A DNA stretch of 64,000 nt. Origin: UBA1479 sp040221095 (GTDB lineage Bacteria > Pseudomonadota > Alphaproteobacteria > Rhodospirillales > Casp-alpha2). The notes under the pieces are model-generated. The model searched no databases. It saw nothing but the letters and a program-made list of their open reading frames with translations, and was not told the DNA's origin. Positions within the stretch are counted from its first letter, which is position 1. Every line of letters begins with the position of its first letter. The DNA is taken from the NCBI GenBank assembly GCA_040221095.1, contig JAVJVP010000003.1:124001-188000 (forward strand), given 5' to 3'. Position numbers and translations under genes: made by a program. Shown in pieces: positions 36,427 through 44,447 of this stretch.

Positions 36427-36574
36427 GAGATCAGAACAACAGCCCTGAGCCGTTCCCATGTGAGCACAGGCGCATGCGCCTGGCGCAGCGGGGAGATTAT
36501 AACAAACGCCCTGAGCCGCTCCCTTGCGAGCACAGGCGCATATGCGCCTTGCCCAGCGGGGAGACTAAAACAGG
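36427..36574. repeat. Imperfect tandem repeat of about 67 bp with inner palindromes
   Basis: Two full units (36427-36492 and 36493-36560) share GAGAT..AACA.., CCCTGAGCCG, GAGCACAGGCGCAT and GCAGCGGG or CAGCGGG blocks. A third partial unit (36561-36574) runs over the ribA stop codon. Each full unit holds a perfect palindrome: AGGCGCATGCGCCT (36468-36481) and AGGCGCATATGCGCCT (36534-36549). The gap 36214-36564 has no other gene. Transcripts from ribA would form hairpins here. Confidence 0.8.
36496..36504 (-). promoter_or_regulatory. Candidate extended -10 promoter
   Basis: On the minus strand this reads TGTTATAAT, a perfect extended -10 element, within the second tandem unit. No good -35 is present. 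It would start a transcript about 275 nt upstream of the repeat-protein gene. Confidence 0.35.
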
Positions 36575-37755
36575 TGCCCGGCGCGGCTGGCCTTGGTGCG
36601 CAGGTAGCTTTCGTTGTGTTCGTTGGACGGGAAGGCGTGGGGGACACGCTCGGCGACGGTGATGCCGCCGCGTTCAAGGGCCGCGACCTTTTCCGGATTG
36701 TTGGTCAGCAGGCGCACCGCGCCGAACCCCAGCAGGCGCAGCATCTGCGCCGCCGGAAGGTAGACCCGCTCGTCCGCGTCGAAACCAAGCTGTTCGTTGG
36801 CGTCGATGGTATCGAATCCCCGGTCCTGCAGCTCGTAGGCGCGCAGTTTGTTGACCAGGCCGATGCCGCGGCCTTCCTGCGCCAGGTACAAAAGAATGCC
36901 GTTGCCGGCGGCGGCGATCTCGGCGATGGCGCCCTTCAACTGGTCGCCGCAATCACAGCGCAGGCTGCCCAACAGGTCGCCGGTAAAGCATTCGGAATGC
37001 ACCCGGGTCAGCACGGGGGCGCCCGGCTGGGGGGTGCCGATGACGATGGCCAGATGCTCCAGCGCCCCGTCGGCGGGGCGGAAGGCATGGACCTTGGCCT
37101 CGACGCCCGGTTCCTGGGCGACGGCCAGCGGGATGCGCGCGGCCCCGACCTCGGTCAGGGTGCGGGCCTCGTCCAAGCGCTGGCGGAACACGTCGCCGGC
37201 GTCGACGAACATCAGGTCGTGGCGCTTGGCCCAGTTTTCCAGATCGCCGTCGAACGGGATGATGCCGGTCAGGGCCGCCGGCAGCAGGCGGGCGACCTTG
37301 GTCAGGGTGACCGCCGCCGACCAGGCGTCGAACCGGTCCGCCGCCCGGGGCGACAGATCGGGCAGGGGCCCGGCCGTGCCGCCGTCGAACAGGGGATCGG
37401 CCAGCCGTGTCACCAAATCCGGGCCCAGGCCGCCGGCCCGGGACAGCACGACGATATTGCTTTGCGGCGCCGGCAGGCCAAGAACGGCGGCGCGCCGCGC
37501 GGTGACGGCCAGTTCGGGCTCGGCGCCGGTCAGGGCCTTCATGTCGGCGAGGCGGCGGGCGTCCACATGTTCCGCCCCCAGCAGCACCAGCCCCCGCCCG
37601 TCGCCGTCGCCGGTGACCACGGGACGGCCGCGGCGCAGTTCGCCGGCCGCCCGGTCGACGGCCTTTTGCGCGCGCGGCTCCCGCGTCGCCGGGGCGGCGC
37701 GGCGGTCCAGGTCCAGGGCGCGCGAAGGCGCGGGGGGTGAGTTTCGGTCGGTCAT
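36565..37755 (-). CDS. ribA: GTP cyclohydrolase II with RibB-like N-terminal domain
   Basis: A 396-residue protein. The C-terminal half is a complete GTP cyclohydrolase II: RVHSECFTGDLLGSLRCDCGDQL with the three zinc cysteines, then LYLAQEGRGIGLVNKLRAY and LLTNNPEK. It opens GTP in the first step of riboflavin synthesis. Residues 30-190 resemble a degenerate DHBP synthase (RibB) domain without its acidic catalytic motif, as in other alphaproteobacteria, and probably have no RibB activity. Confidence 0.93.
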   Translation of the reverse strand: MTDRNSPPAPSRALDLDRRAAPATREPRAQKAVDRAAGELRRGRPVVTGDGDGRGLVLLGAEHVDARRLADMKALTGAEPELAVTARRAAVLGLPAPQSNIVVLSRAGGLGPDLVTRLADPLFDGGTAGPLPDLSPRAADRFDAWSAAVTLTKVARLLPAALTGIIPFDGDLENWAKRHDLMFVDAGDVFRQRLDEARTLTEVGAARIPLAVAQEPGVEAKVHAFRPADGALEHLAIVIGTPQPGAPVLTRVHSECFTGDLLGSLRCDCGDQLKGAIAEIAAAGNGILLYLAQEGRGIGLVNKLRAYELQDRGFDTIDANEQLGFDADERVYLPAAQMLRLLGFGAVRLLTNNPEKVAALERGGITVAERVPHAFPSNEHNESYLRTKASRAGHLF

Positions 37756-37804
37756 GTTTTAGGCGGCCGTCGCTATATTAGATTGTGCCATAATTACGCC
37801 GCGG

Positions 37805-37833
37805 TTGCCGGGCACTCAGGCGCGCAATACTGT
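37805..37833 (+). promoter_or_regulatory. Candidate promoter of the response regulator gene
   Basis: TTGCCG (37805-37810) and TACTGT (37828-37833) with 17-bp spacing lie about 95 bp before the ATG. The 171-bp gap to divergent ribA must also hold the ribA promoter, for which TAATAT near 37775 on the minus strand is the only -10-like element I see. Confidence 0.4.
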
Positions 37834-37926
37834 GGACCCAATATGGTGAATTTTCCGTTCCTTGTCATCGGCCCGATGATGGGCTCAGGAAAACCACCGG
37901 AACTTTCCCGATTTCAGGGGGGATCA

Positions 37927-38631
37927 ATGAACGCCATGACCAACGGCAAGCAGATTCTAATCGTCGATGACGACAGCGAATTTCTCGAAACCCTGTGCGA
38001 ACAGCTGCAACTGCACGAAGAATTCAAAAGCGCGACCTGCACCAGCGGGGCCGAGGCGCTGAAAACCGCCAAGGAAGACCGGTTCGACGTGATCATCCTG
38101 GATGTCGGCCTGCCCGACATGGACGGCCGCGAGGTCTGCCGTCTGATGCGGCGCAACGGCGTGACGTCGCCGATCATCATGCTGACGGGGGCCGACACGG
38201 ACGCCGACACCATTCTGGGTCTCGACGCCGGCGCCAACGATTACGTTACCAAGCCGTTCCGGCTGGGCGTGCTTTTGGCGCGGCTGCGCGCCCATATCCG
38301 CCAGCACGAACGGTCCGATGACGCCGTGTTCGCCATCGGGCAATATTCGTTCCAGCCTGCCAACAAAATGCTGGTGGAGACGGCCTCGGACAAGAAGGTG
38401 CGCCTGACCGACAAGGAAACGGCGATCCTCAAGTACCTGTACCGGGCCGGGGACAAGGTCGTGGGCCGCGACGTTCTGTTGGGCGAGGTCTGGGGCTACA
38501 ACGCCGGGGTCACCACTCATACCCTGGAAACCCACGTCTACCGCCTGCGCCAGAAGATCGAAAGCGATCCGTCGAACGCCCGCCTGCTGGTCACCGAACC
38601 GGGCGGCTACAAGCTCGTTCCGCAATCGTAA
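37927..38631 (+). CDS. OmpR-family response regulator
   Basis: A 234-residue regulator: receiver domain with acidic pocket (Asp14, Asp15), phospho-acceptor Asp59 in VIILDVGLPDMDG and YVTKPF, then a winged-helix DNA-binding domain (VRLTDKETAILKYLYRAGDK, then THTLETHVYRLRQKIE). No histidine kinase is adjacent, so it is an orphan by position. The EQLQLHEEF segment recalls CenR-type envelope regulators, but I am not certain. Start ATG 37927 after AGGGGGGA. Confidence 0.93.
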   Translation: MNAMTNGKQILIVDDDSEFLETLCEQLQLHEEFKSATCTSGAEALKTAKEDRFDVIILDVGLPDMDGREVCRLMRRNGVTSPIIMLTGADTDADTILGLDAGANDYVTKPFRLGVLLARLRAHIRQHERSDDAVFAIGQYSFQPANKMLVETASDKKVRLTDKETAILKYLYRAGDKVVGRDVLLGEVWGYNAGVTTHTLETHVYRLRQKIESDPSNARLLVTEPGGYKLVPQS

Positions 38632-38810
38632 TCATATCGGGGCTTATCGGACCGGGGGGGCTTGGCGCTTTCCTCGAAGAACCGCCGCCATTCGCGGGCG
38701 TCGATGTCGAAATCCGTGAAGCAGACGATCTTGTCCACGGCCAGGCCGCCCGACGTCAGGGGCAGGCCGTCCGAACGCGCGCCCCCCACGGGCCCAGGAT
38801 GTTCGGGCAA
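38607..38810 (-). CDS. Hypothetical 67-residue protein downstream of xthA
   Basis: A minus-strand frame with convincing GC-rich third positions encodes about 67 residues, including VDKIVCFTDFDIDAREWRRF and ending KPRYDYDCGTSL. The latter part looks like an amphipathic helix. The start is uncertain: TTG at 38810, GTG at 38789 or GTG at 38738. No strong ribosome site is seen, though TATACA lies just upstream of the TTG. Its 3' end overlaps the response regulator by 25 bases. It follows xthA by about 65 bp. Function unknown. Confidence 0.5.
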   Translation of the reverse strand: MPEHPGPVGGARSDGLPLTSGGLAVDKIVCFTDFDIDAREWRRFFEESAKPPRSDKPRYDYDCGTSL

Positions 38811-38875
38811 CTGTTTGTATAAAGATGGCGGCCCCTGTCGACAAAATCGTGACGCCACCGGACCCCTTCGTGGGA

Positions 38876-39700
38876 TCAATCGAATTCGAACACCGCGCGC
38901 ACGGGAGCGTGGTCCGATGGCTCCGGCCAGTCGCGGGCCGCGTCGTGGACGGCGGCGAAGCTCAGCGCCGGGGCCAGGGCTCCGTTGACCCAGATATGGT
39001 CGAGGCGGCGGCCCCGGTCGGCGGCGCGCCAATCGGCGGCGCGGTAGCTCCACCAGGTGAAGACCTTTTCGTCCGCCGGCACGAAGCGGCGCAGCGCGTC
39101 GGTCCAGCCATCGGCCCCGTCCGCGCCGTTCGCGAGCATGTCGTTCAGCTTGTTCCGTTCGATGGGCGTGTGGGTGATCACCCGTTTCAGCCGCGCGTGC
39201 GACCACACGTCGGTTTCCAGGGGCGCCACGTTGAAATCACCGGTCAACACCACGGGCAGGCCGGCCGCCGCGCGGTCCGCGAGAAAGGGGGCGAGCGCGT
39301 CGAGAAACGCCAGCTTGTGGGCGAACTTGGGATTGGCGTCCGGGTCCGGGTCGTCGCCGCCGGCGGGAACGTAGAGGCTGTGGACTTCGACCGGCCCGAC
39401 GCCGGTTTCGACCTTGGCGTGGATGTGGCGGCAGTCGTCGCGGCCCAGCCAGGGTTCGATGCGCACGTCGCTGAGCGGCCGGCGCGACAGGATGGCGACG
39501 CCGTTGTAGCCCTTCATGCCGGCGATGGCCTGATGGGGAAAGCCCATGTCGGCAATGGCGTCTACGGGAAACAGGTCGTTGACCACCTTGGTTTCCTGCA
39601 GGCAGAGCACGTCGATCGCCGTGTCGGCGGCCAGCCGCGCGACCTGGTCCAGGCGCTTGCGCACGGAATTCACGTTCCAGGTGGCGACGGTGAAGGGCAT
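38876..39700 (-). CDS. xthA: Exodeoxyribonuclease III
   Basis: A 274-residue ExoIII/AP endonuclease that cuts abasic sites in base-excision repair. Family motifs are visible: TWNVNSVRKRLDQV at the N-terminus, LQETKV with the metal-binding Glu, VVLTGDFNVAPLETDVW and the C-terminal RRLDHIWV and PSDHAPV. Full length, cytoplasmic. ATG at 39700. It is separated from the lolA-ftsK unit upstream by an intrinsic terminator. Confidence 0.96.
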   Translation of the reverse strand: MPFTVATWNVNSVRKRLDQVARLAADTAIDVLCLQETKVVNDLFPVDAIADMGFPHQAIAGMKGYNGVAILSRRPLSDVRIEPWLGRDDCRHIHAKVETGVGPVEVHSLYVPAGGDDPDPDANPKFAHKLAFLDALAPFLADRAAAGLPVVLTGDFNVAPLETDVWSHARLKRVITHTPIERNKLNDMLANGADGADGWTDALRRFVPADEKVFTWWSYRAADWRAADRGRRLDHIWVNGALAPALSFAAVHDAARDWPEPSDHAPVRAVFEFD

Positions 39701-39766
39701 GGACCCTGTTAGCGGGGATCGGGCGGGCGGACAAGCGGCGCGGCCCCTCCCGATCCATCGGTCGGC

Positions 39767-39807
39767 GCAAAAAAGAAGCGCCCGGCGGGGGAGGGGCCGG
39801 GCGCTTC
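39767..39807 (-). terminator. Intrinsic terminator of the ftsK-lolA unit
   Basis: GAAGCGCCCGGC (39775-39786) and GCCGGGCGCTTC (39796-39807) make a perfect 12-bp stem with a 9-nt loop. Read on the minus strand it is followed by TTTTTT, so it stops transcription coming from lolA. Confidence 0.9.
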
Positions 39808-39974
39808 AACTCCATCTTAGGGAGCAGCCGGGCTGGCGAGGGGGGCGCGCCGCCCGGCGGCGCGGCATCATTGGCCGCGCTGTATGACTCCATATTGGTC
39901 GGAAGGGCGCGCCATACCAGGGGCAATTTTTGCCATCAGATATGCAATTTGCGCATAACTGACGCCGCCGCGCC

Positions 39975-40631
39975 TTAATCGCCGCTGCGGGTCTCTTCAA
40001 ACGTGGGCACGGTGAACAGCTTGGGATCGATCTGGCCGCCGTAGAAAGGGTCGGTCAGCACGATGTCGGTGATCGTGCCCTGGGCGTCGACCACGGTCCA
40101 TTTGCGCAGACTCATCGGGTTGGTGCGGAAGATCAGGGTCAGGCGCCCGGCGAAGGGATCGGCGCGTTCGCCCACGGTCAGGAACACGGCGCCGTCCTCT
40201 TCCGCCGCTTCGTAAAAGACGACGCGCTTGGCGTCGAAGCTGATGCGGTCGTTCAACAGGAAGGCCGCCGGGGTGTCCTTGACGGGGATATGGGTGACGT
40301 TCTTCAGCTCCTTGTCGATGTAGCTGAGGAACTCGCCGGTGGCGACGATGAGGATCGGGTTGGGCGGCTTGTATTCGATGCGCATCTTGCCGGGGCGGGA
40401 CAGAAAGATCTGGCCCTCGGCGAACTCGTTGGTCGAGGCCTGCTGAAAGAACGTGGACTGCAGGGTGGTGATGCCGTTCAGGTAGGTTTCGATCCGGCGC
40501 ACCAGGGCCTGCTGCTTGGCGCTCAGGGCAATCTCGCGCGGCTCGTCCTGGGCCCGGGCGGGATCAGGGGCAAAACACAGGAACAGGGCGAGCGCCGCGG
40601 CCAGGGCGGTGCGGATGAGATAGGTGACCAT
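39975..40631 (-). CDS. lolA: Outer-membrane lipoprotein carrier protein LolA-like
   Basis: A 218-residue periplasmic protein with signal peptide (IRTALAAALALFLCFAPDPA, cleaved near ARA-QDE). The mature part, VRRIETYLNGITTLQSTFFQ, then EGQIFLSRPGKMRIEYKPP, is the LolA pattern. It should ferry lipoproteins from the inner to the outer membrane. I chose ATG 40631, the start of the signal peptide; the frame is open 14 codons further. It follows ftsK by 51 bp on the same strand. Confidence 0.9.
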   Translation of the reverse strand: MVTYLIRTALAAALALFLCFAPDPARAQDEPREIALSAKQQALVRRIETYLNGITTLQSTFFQQASTNEFAEGQIFLSRPGKMRIEYKPPNPILIVATGEFLSYIDKELKNVTHIPVKDTPAAFLLNDRISFDAKRVVFYEAAEEDGAVFLTVGERADPFAGRLTLIFRTNPMSLRKWTVVDAQGTITDIVLTDPFYGGQIDPKLFTVPTFEETRSGD

Positions 40632-40682
40632 GGGGGTTATGTAGGCTGGCGGGCGGGCCGGGTAAAGCGCCATGACGCCGAT

Positions 40683-43115
40683 TTAGTGGTTGCCGACCAG
40701 GACTTCGCGGCGGCCGACGCGGTCGGCGGGGCTGACGACGCCCTGTTCCTCCATGCGCTCGATCAGGCGCGCGGCGCGGTTATAGCCGATCTGCAGGTGG
40801 CGCTGCACGAAACTGGTCGACGCCTTGCCCTCGCGGGCCACCAGGGCGACCGCCTGGTCGTAAAGCGCGTCGCCGGAATCGTTGCCGCCGCCGCTGTCGC
40901 CGAAGGTGCCGCCCTCGTCGTCGCGGGTCACGTCCTCGATGTATTCGGGCGTACCCTGGGTTTTCAAGTGACTGACGACCTGTTCGACTTCCTCGTCGGA
41001 CACGAAGGGGCCGTGCACGCGGGTGATGCGCCCGCCGCCGGCCATGTACAGCATGTCGCCCCGGCCCAGAAGCTGTTCCGCCCCCTGTTCGCCCAGGATG
41101 GTGCGGCTGTCGATCTTCGACGTGACCTGGAAGGAAATGCGGGTCGGGAAGTTGGCCTTGATGGTGCCGGTGATGACGTCGACGGACGGGCGCTGGGTCG
41201 CCATCATGATATGGATGCCGGCGGCCCGCGCCATCTGCGCCAGGCGCTGGATCGAGGCCTCGACGTCCTTGCCGGCGACCAGCATGAGGTCGGCCATTTC
41301 GTCGACCACGACGACGATGAAGGGCAGGGGGTCGGTGCCCAGCGCCTGATCCTCGAACACGGGCCGGCCCTCGGCGTCGAACCCGGTCTGCACCCGGCGC
41401 GACAGAACCTCGCCCTTCTTCTTGGCTTCCTGCAGGCGGGCGTTATAGCCCTCGATGTTGCGCACGCCGAGCTGCGACATGGCGCGGTAGCGCTCCTCCA
41501 TCTCGCGCACGGTCCACTTCAAAGCCACGACCGCCTTTTTCGGGTCCGTGACGACAGGGGTCAGCAGGTGCGGGATGCCTTCGTAGACCGACAGTTCCAG
41601 CATCTTGGGGTCGATCATGATGAAGCGGCATTGTTCGGGCGACAGGCGGTACAGCAGCGACAGCACCATGGCGTTCATGCCGACGGATTTGCCCGACCCG
41701 GTGGTGCCGGCGATCAACAGGTGCGGCATGGTCGCCAGATCGGCGATGATCGGCCCGCCGCCGATGTCCTTGCCCAATGTCAGCGGCAGCTTGGCCTTGG
41801 TCCGCTCGAAGGTCTGCGACGCCAGAAGCTCGCGCAGATAGACCGATTCCCGGTCGCCGTTGGGCAGCTCGATGCCGATCACGCTGCGTCCCGGAACCAC
41901 GGCGATGCGTACGCTGATGGCCGACATGGAGCGCGCGATGTCGTCGGACAGGCCGACCACGCGCGACGTCTTGGTGCCGGGGGCGGGCTCCAGCTCGTAG
42001 AGGGTGACCACGGGGCCGGGACGGACCTTGACGATCTCGCCCTTGACGCCGAAATCGTCGAGCACCGAGGCCAGGTACTGGGCTTTCTGGGCCAGCTTGT
42101 CGGGATCGTGGGCCGGGCCCTGGATCACGTTGGGGCCGCCCAGAAGATCCAAGGTTGGCGACCGGTAGGTGCCGTCGCCGCCGAGATCGAGCGTGCGCTG
42201 GCGGTTGGCCTTCTTGGATTCCTTGGGTTTGGCGGCGGGGGGCGCGATCAGCGCCTTTTTCGACTTGGCGGCCTTGCGCTCGCGGGCGCGGGCGATCAGG
42301 CCCTTTTTGCCTGCATCCGGGGCGCTGTCGACGGCGGCGCGCTCGCGCCGGGCGGGCATTTCCGCCGGGGCGATGGGATCAATGTCGTCCAGGTCATCGG
42401 CCGGAATCGGGCCGTCCAGGTCGAGGGGGTCCGTGCTGCGCACGCGGCGGACCGTATCGGCGGTCCACAGCGCGCCGGTGCGGACGGCGGACAAGGTGCC
42501 GGTGACGGCGCCGGCCAGGGTACCGAGGCCGGTCAGCCAGTCGCGCCGGGAAAACCCGAGGGCGCAGATGAAGGACAGCGTGCCGATGACGGCGGCGGCG
42601 CTGCCCAGCCATTCGCTGGGGAGGGTCACGGGCACCAGGGCCAGCAGCCGGGCCAGGCCGTCGAAGGCAAGGCCGCCGGTGATCCCGCCGAGCCCGGTGG
42701 CAAGCGGCCAGGTCTCCGGCCGGTCGAGGGGCGCCATGGCCAGGGTCAGGGCGACCAGGGCGATGAGAAGAAACAACAGACGCAGCGTCAGGCCCGAAAG
42801 GGCGCGCTGGCGCAGCAGGGTCCAGCCCCAGGCCAGGGCGATCAGGGGCAGCAGCGCGGCGACCACGCCGAAGATCTGCAGGCCCAGATCGGCGGTGACG
42901 GCGCCGGGGCGGCCGAGCAGATTCTGGACCGCGGCCCCCGTGGCCGTGTTGAGCGACGGATCGCCGGCATGAAAGGTGAACAGGGCGGTGCCGCCGGCGG
43001 CGCCGGCGGCGATCAGGGCCGCGCCGGTCAGTTCGGCCAGGCGGCGGCGCACGAAGGCCCCGGTGCCTTGCGGGAACAGGTTGACCAGACCGGAGGTTTG
43101 CTGTGACGCTGTCAT
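40683..43115 (-). CDS. ftsK: DNA translocase FtsK
   Basis: An 810-residue FtsK/SpoIIIE translocase acting at the division septum. The N-terminal 190 residues contain about four membrane segments, then a charged Pro/Lys-rich linker. The motor has Walker A AGTTGSGKSVGMNAM and Walker B VVVDEMADLML. The C-terminal gamma winged helix (STSFVQRHLQIGYNRAARLI) reads polar sequences and activates XerCD at dif. Probably cotranscribed with lolA. Confidence 0.97.
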   Translation of the reverse strand: MTASQQTSGLVNLFPQGTGAFVRRRLAELTGAALIAAGAAGGTALFTFHAGDPSLNTATGAAVQNLLGRPGAVTADLGLQIFGVVAALLPLIALAWGWTLLRQRALSGLTLRLLFLLIALVALTLAMAPLDRPETWPLATGLGGITGGLAFDGLARLLALVPVTLPSEWLGSAAAVIGTLSFICALGFSRRDWLTGLGTLAGAVTGTLSAVRTGALWTADTVRRVRSTDPLDLDGPIPADDLDDIDPIAPAEMPARRERAAVDSAPDAGKKGLIARARERKAAKSKKALIAPPAAKPKESKKANRQRTLDLGGDGTYRSPTLDLLGGPNVIQGPAHDPDKLAQKAQYLASVLDDFGVKGEIVKVRPGPVVTLYELEPAPGTKTSRVVGLSDDIARSMSAISVRIAVVPGRSVIGIELPNGDRESVYLRELLASQTFERTKAKLPLTLGKDIGGGPIIADLATMPHLLIAGTTGSGKSVGMNAMVLSLLYRLSPEQCRFIMIDPKMLELSVYEGIPHLLTPVVTDPKKAVVALKWTVREMEERYRAMSQLGVRNIEGYNARLQEAKKKGEVLSRRVQTGFDAEGRPVFEDQALGTDPLPFIVVVVDEMADLMLVAGKDVEASIQRLAQMARAAGIHIMMATQRPSVDVITGTIKANFPTRISFQVTSKIDSRTILGEQGAEQLLGRGDMLYMAGGGRITRVHGPFVSDEEVEQVVSHLKTQGTPEYIEDVTRDDEGGTFGDSGGGNDSGDALYDQAVALVAREGKASTSFVQRHLQIGYNRAARLIERMEEQGVVSPADRVGRREVLVGNH

Positions 43116-43139
43116 AAGCGCCTTCTAAGTTATTAAGGT

Positions 43140-44330
43140 TTACAAGACCTTAACAAGACGTCTTAAGGCAGTCTCTATGGTTTTCTGGTCATGGACCAGG
43201 GCGACCCGGATATGGGCGTCGCCGGGGGTCGTGCCGTCGGCCTGCGGGTCGCTCAAATAGGCCCCGGGCAGGACCCGTATTGCCGCTTCTTTCCAAAGGG
43301 TTAGAGCCGCCTCTTCACCATTTCCCACATCCAGCCACAGGAAGAATCCACCGGCCGGGCGGCGGAATCCGAAGCGCTCGCCGATGATCTCCGCCGCCGT
43401 GTTGATGAGGCCCTGATAGGCGGTGCGGTAGCGAAAAGCATCCGAATCGTCGGACCACAGCCGGGCAGAGGTATAGAGCGCCGGATGCGGCATCTGCGCC
43501 CCCAGGTAGTTGCGCAGCATGCGGTAGCGCTTGATCAGTTCCGGGTCGCCGGCGACGAAGCCCGACCGCATGCCGGGCGCGCTTGAGCGCTTGGACAGGG
43601 AATGGAACACCAGCACGTTGGTGAACTTGCCGTCGAGGCCGGCCGAGGCCTCCAGCGCCCCCGCCGGGGGAAAGGCGTCATAGATTTCCGCGTAGCATTC
43701 GTCGACGACCAGCACGAAGTCGTGGCGCCGGGCCAGGATGATGGCGTCCATCAGCAGGCCCATGGACGCCACGCCGCCCTGCGGGTTGCCCGGCGAGCAC
43801 AGATAGAACAGGGCCGTGCGGTCCCAGTCGGCCCCGGTCATCTGGGTCAGGTCGGGCATGAAGCCGGTCTCGGCGGTCGCCGGCAGGTGGCGGCGTTCGG
43901 CGCCGGAAAACACGGCGGCGGCCATGTAGGTGTGGAAACAGGGGTTGGGCATGACGACCAGGGGCGTCTGCCCGGCCTTTTGCGGCGGCACCACCAGATT
44001 GGCGACCAGGGCGAGGCCCTCGCGGGTGCCGACCACGGGCAGCACGTGGCGTTCCGGGTCCAGCAGGCCGGGACCCAGGCCGTAGCGGCGCTCGAGAAAC
44101 CCGGCGGCGGCGGCCCGGAAATCCGGGTTGCCGTCGGTCTGCGGATAGCGGCCCCACAGGCCGGCCTTGTCGGCCATGGTCTGGGCGATGGCGGCGGGCG
44201 GATCGAAGGTCGGATCGCCGACGGCAAGAGAGATCGGATCCAGCCCTGCCGCCGGGGCGTGGGGGTCGAGGAGGGCGCGCAGGCGGTCGAAGGGGTAGAC
44301 CGGCAGCATGTCGTATCGCGGGTTGAGCAT
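43140..44330 (-). CDS. Class I aminotransferase, DapC-like
   Basis: A 396-residue fold-type I PLP aminotransferase. The PLP lysine is in FHSLSKRSSAPGMRSGF, with LCSPGNPQGGVAS and VVDECYAEIYD before it. The close spacing of these motifs resembles succinyldiaminopimelate aminotransferase (DapC) of lysine and peptidoglycan synthesis, but other amino-acid aminotransferases of this family look alike. It ends 24 bp upstream of ftsK. Confidence 0.85.
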   Translation of the reverse strand: MLNPRYDMLPVYPFDRLRALLDPHAPAAGLDPISLAVGDPTFDPPAAIAQTMADKAGLWGRYPQTDGNPDFRAAAAGFLERRYGLGPGLLDPERHVLPVVGTREGLALVANLVVPPQKAGQTPLVVMPNPCFHTYMAAAVFSGAERRHLPATAETGFMPDLTQMTGADWDRTALFYLCSPGNPQGGVASMGLLMDAIILARRHDFVLVVDECYAEIYDAFPPAGALEASAGLDGKFTNVLVFHSLSKRSSAPGMRSGFVAGDPELIKRYRMLRNYLGAQMPHPALYTSARLWSDDSDAFRYRTAYQGLINTAAEIIGERFGFRRPAGGFFLWLDVGNGEEAALTLWKEAAIRVLPGAYLSDPQADGTTPGDAHIRVALVHDQKTIETALRRLVKVL

Positions 44331-44385
44331 GGACGGAGTCTATCCCCCGGCCGGGGGCCGGCAAAGGCCGCTGATGCGGTGCGGA

Positions 44386-44423
44386 TAAAAAAAGAGGGCC
44401 GGAAGACGTGAGTCTTCCGGCCC
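44386..44423 (-). terminator. Intrinsic terminator of glnK-amtB
   Basis: GGGCCGGAAGAC (44396-44407) pairs with GTCTTCCGGCCC (44412-44423) around a four-base GTGA loop. On the minus strand the stem is followed by CTCTTTTTTT. It lies 24 bp past the amtB stop. Confidence 0.92.
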
Positions 44424-44447
44424 CATAGGGGAGTTGTGGAGGGGTTA

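Noticed and set aside
36427..36574. CRISPR array
   Set aside because: Only two full units, no unique spacers between identical repeats, and no cas genes.
40290..43106. 938-codon plus-strand ORF antisense to ftsK and lolA
   Set aside because: Shadow of a GC-rich gene: the opposite strand encodes a full FtsK with all motifs, while this product is low-complexity His/Gly/Asp-rich.
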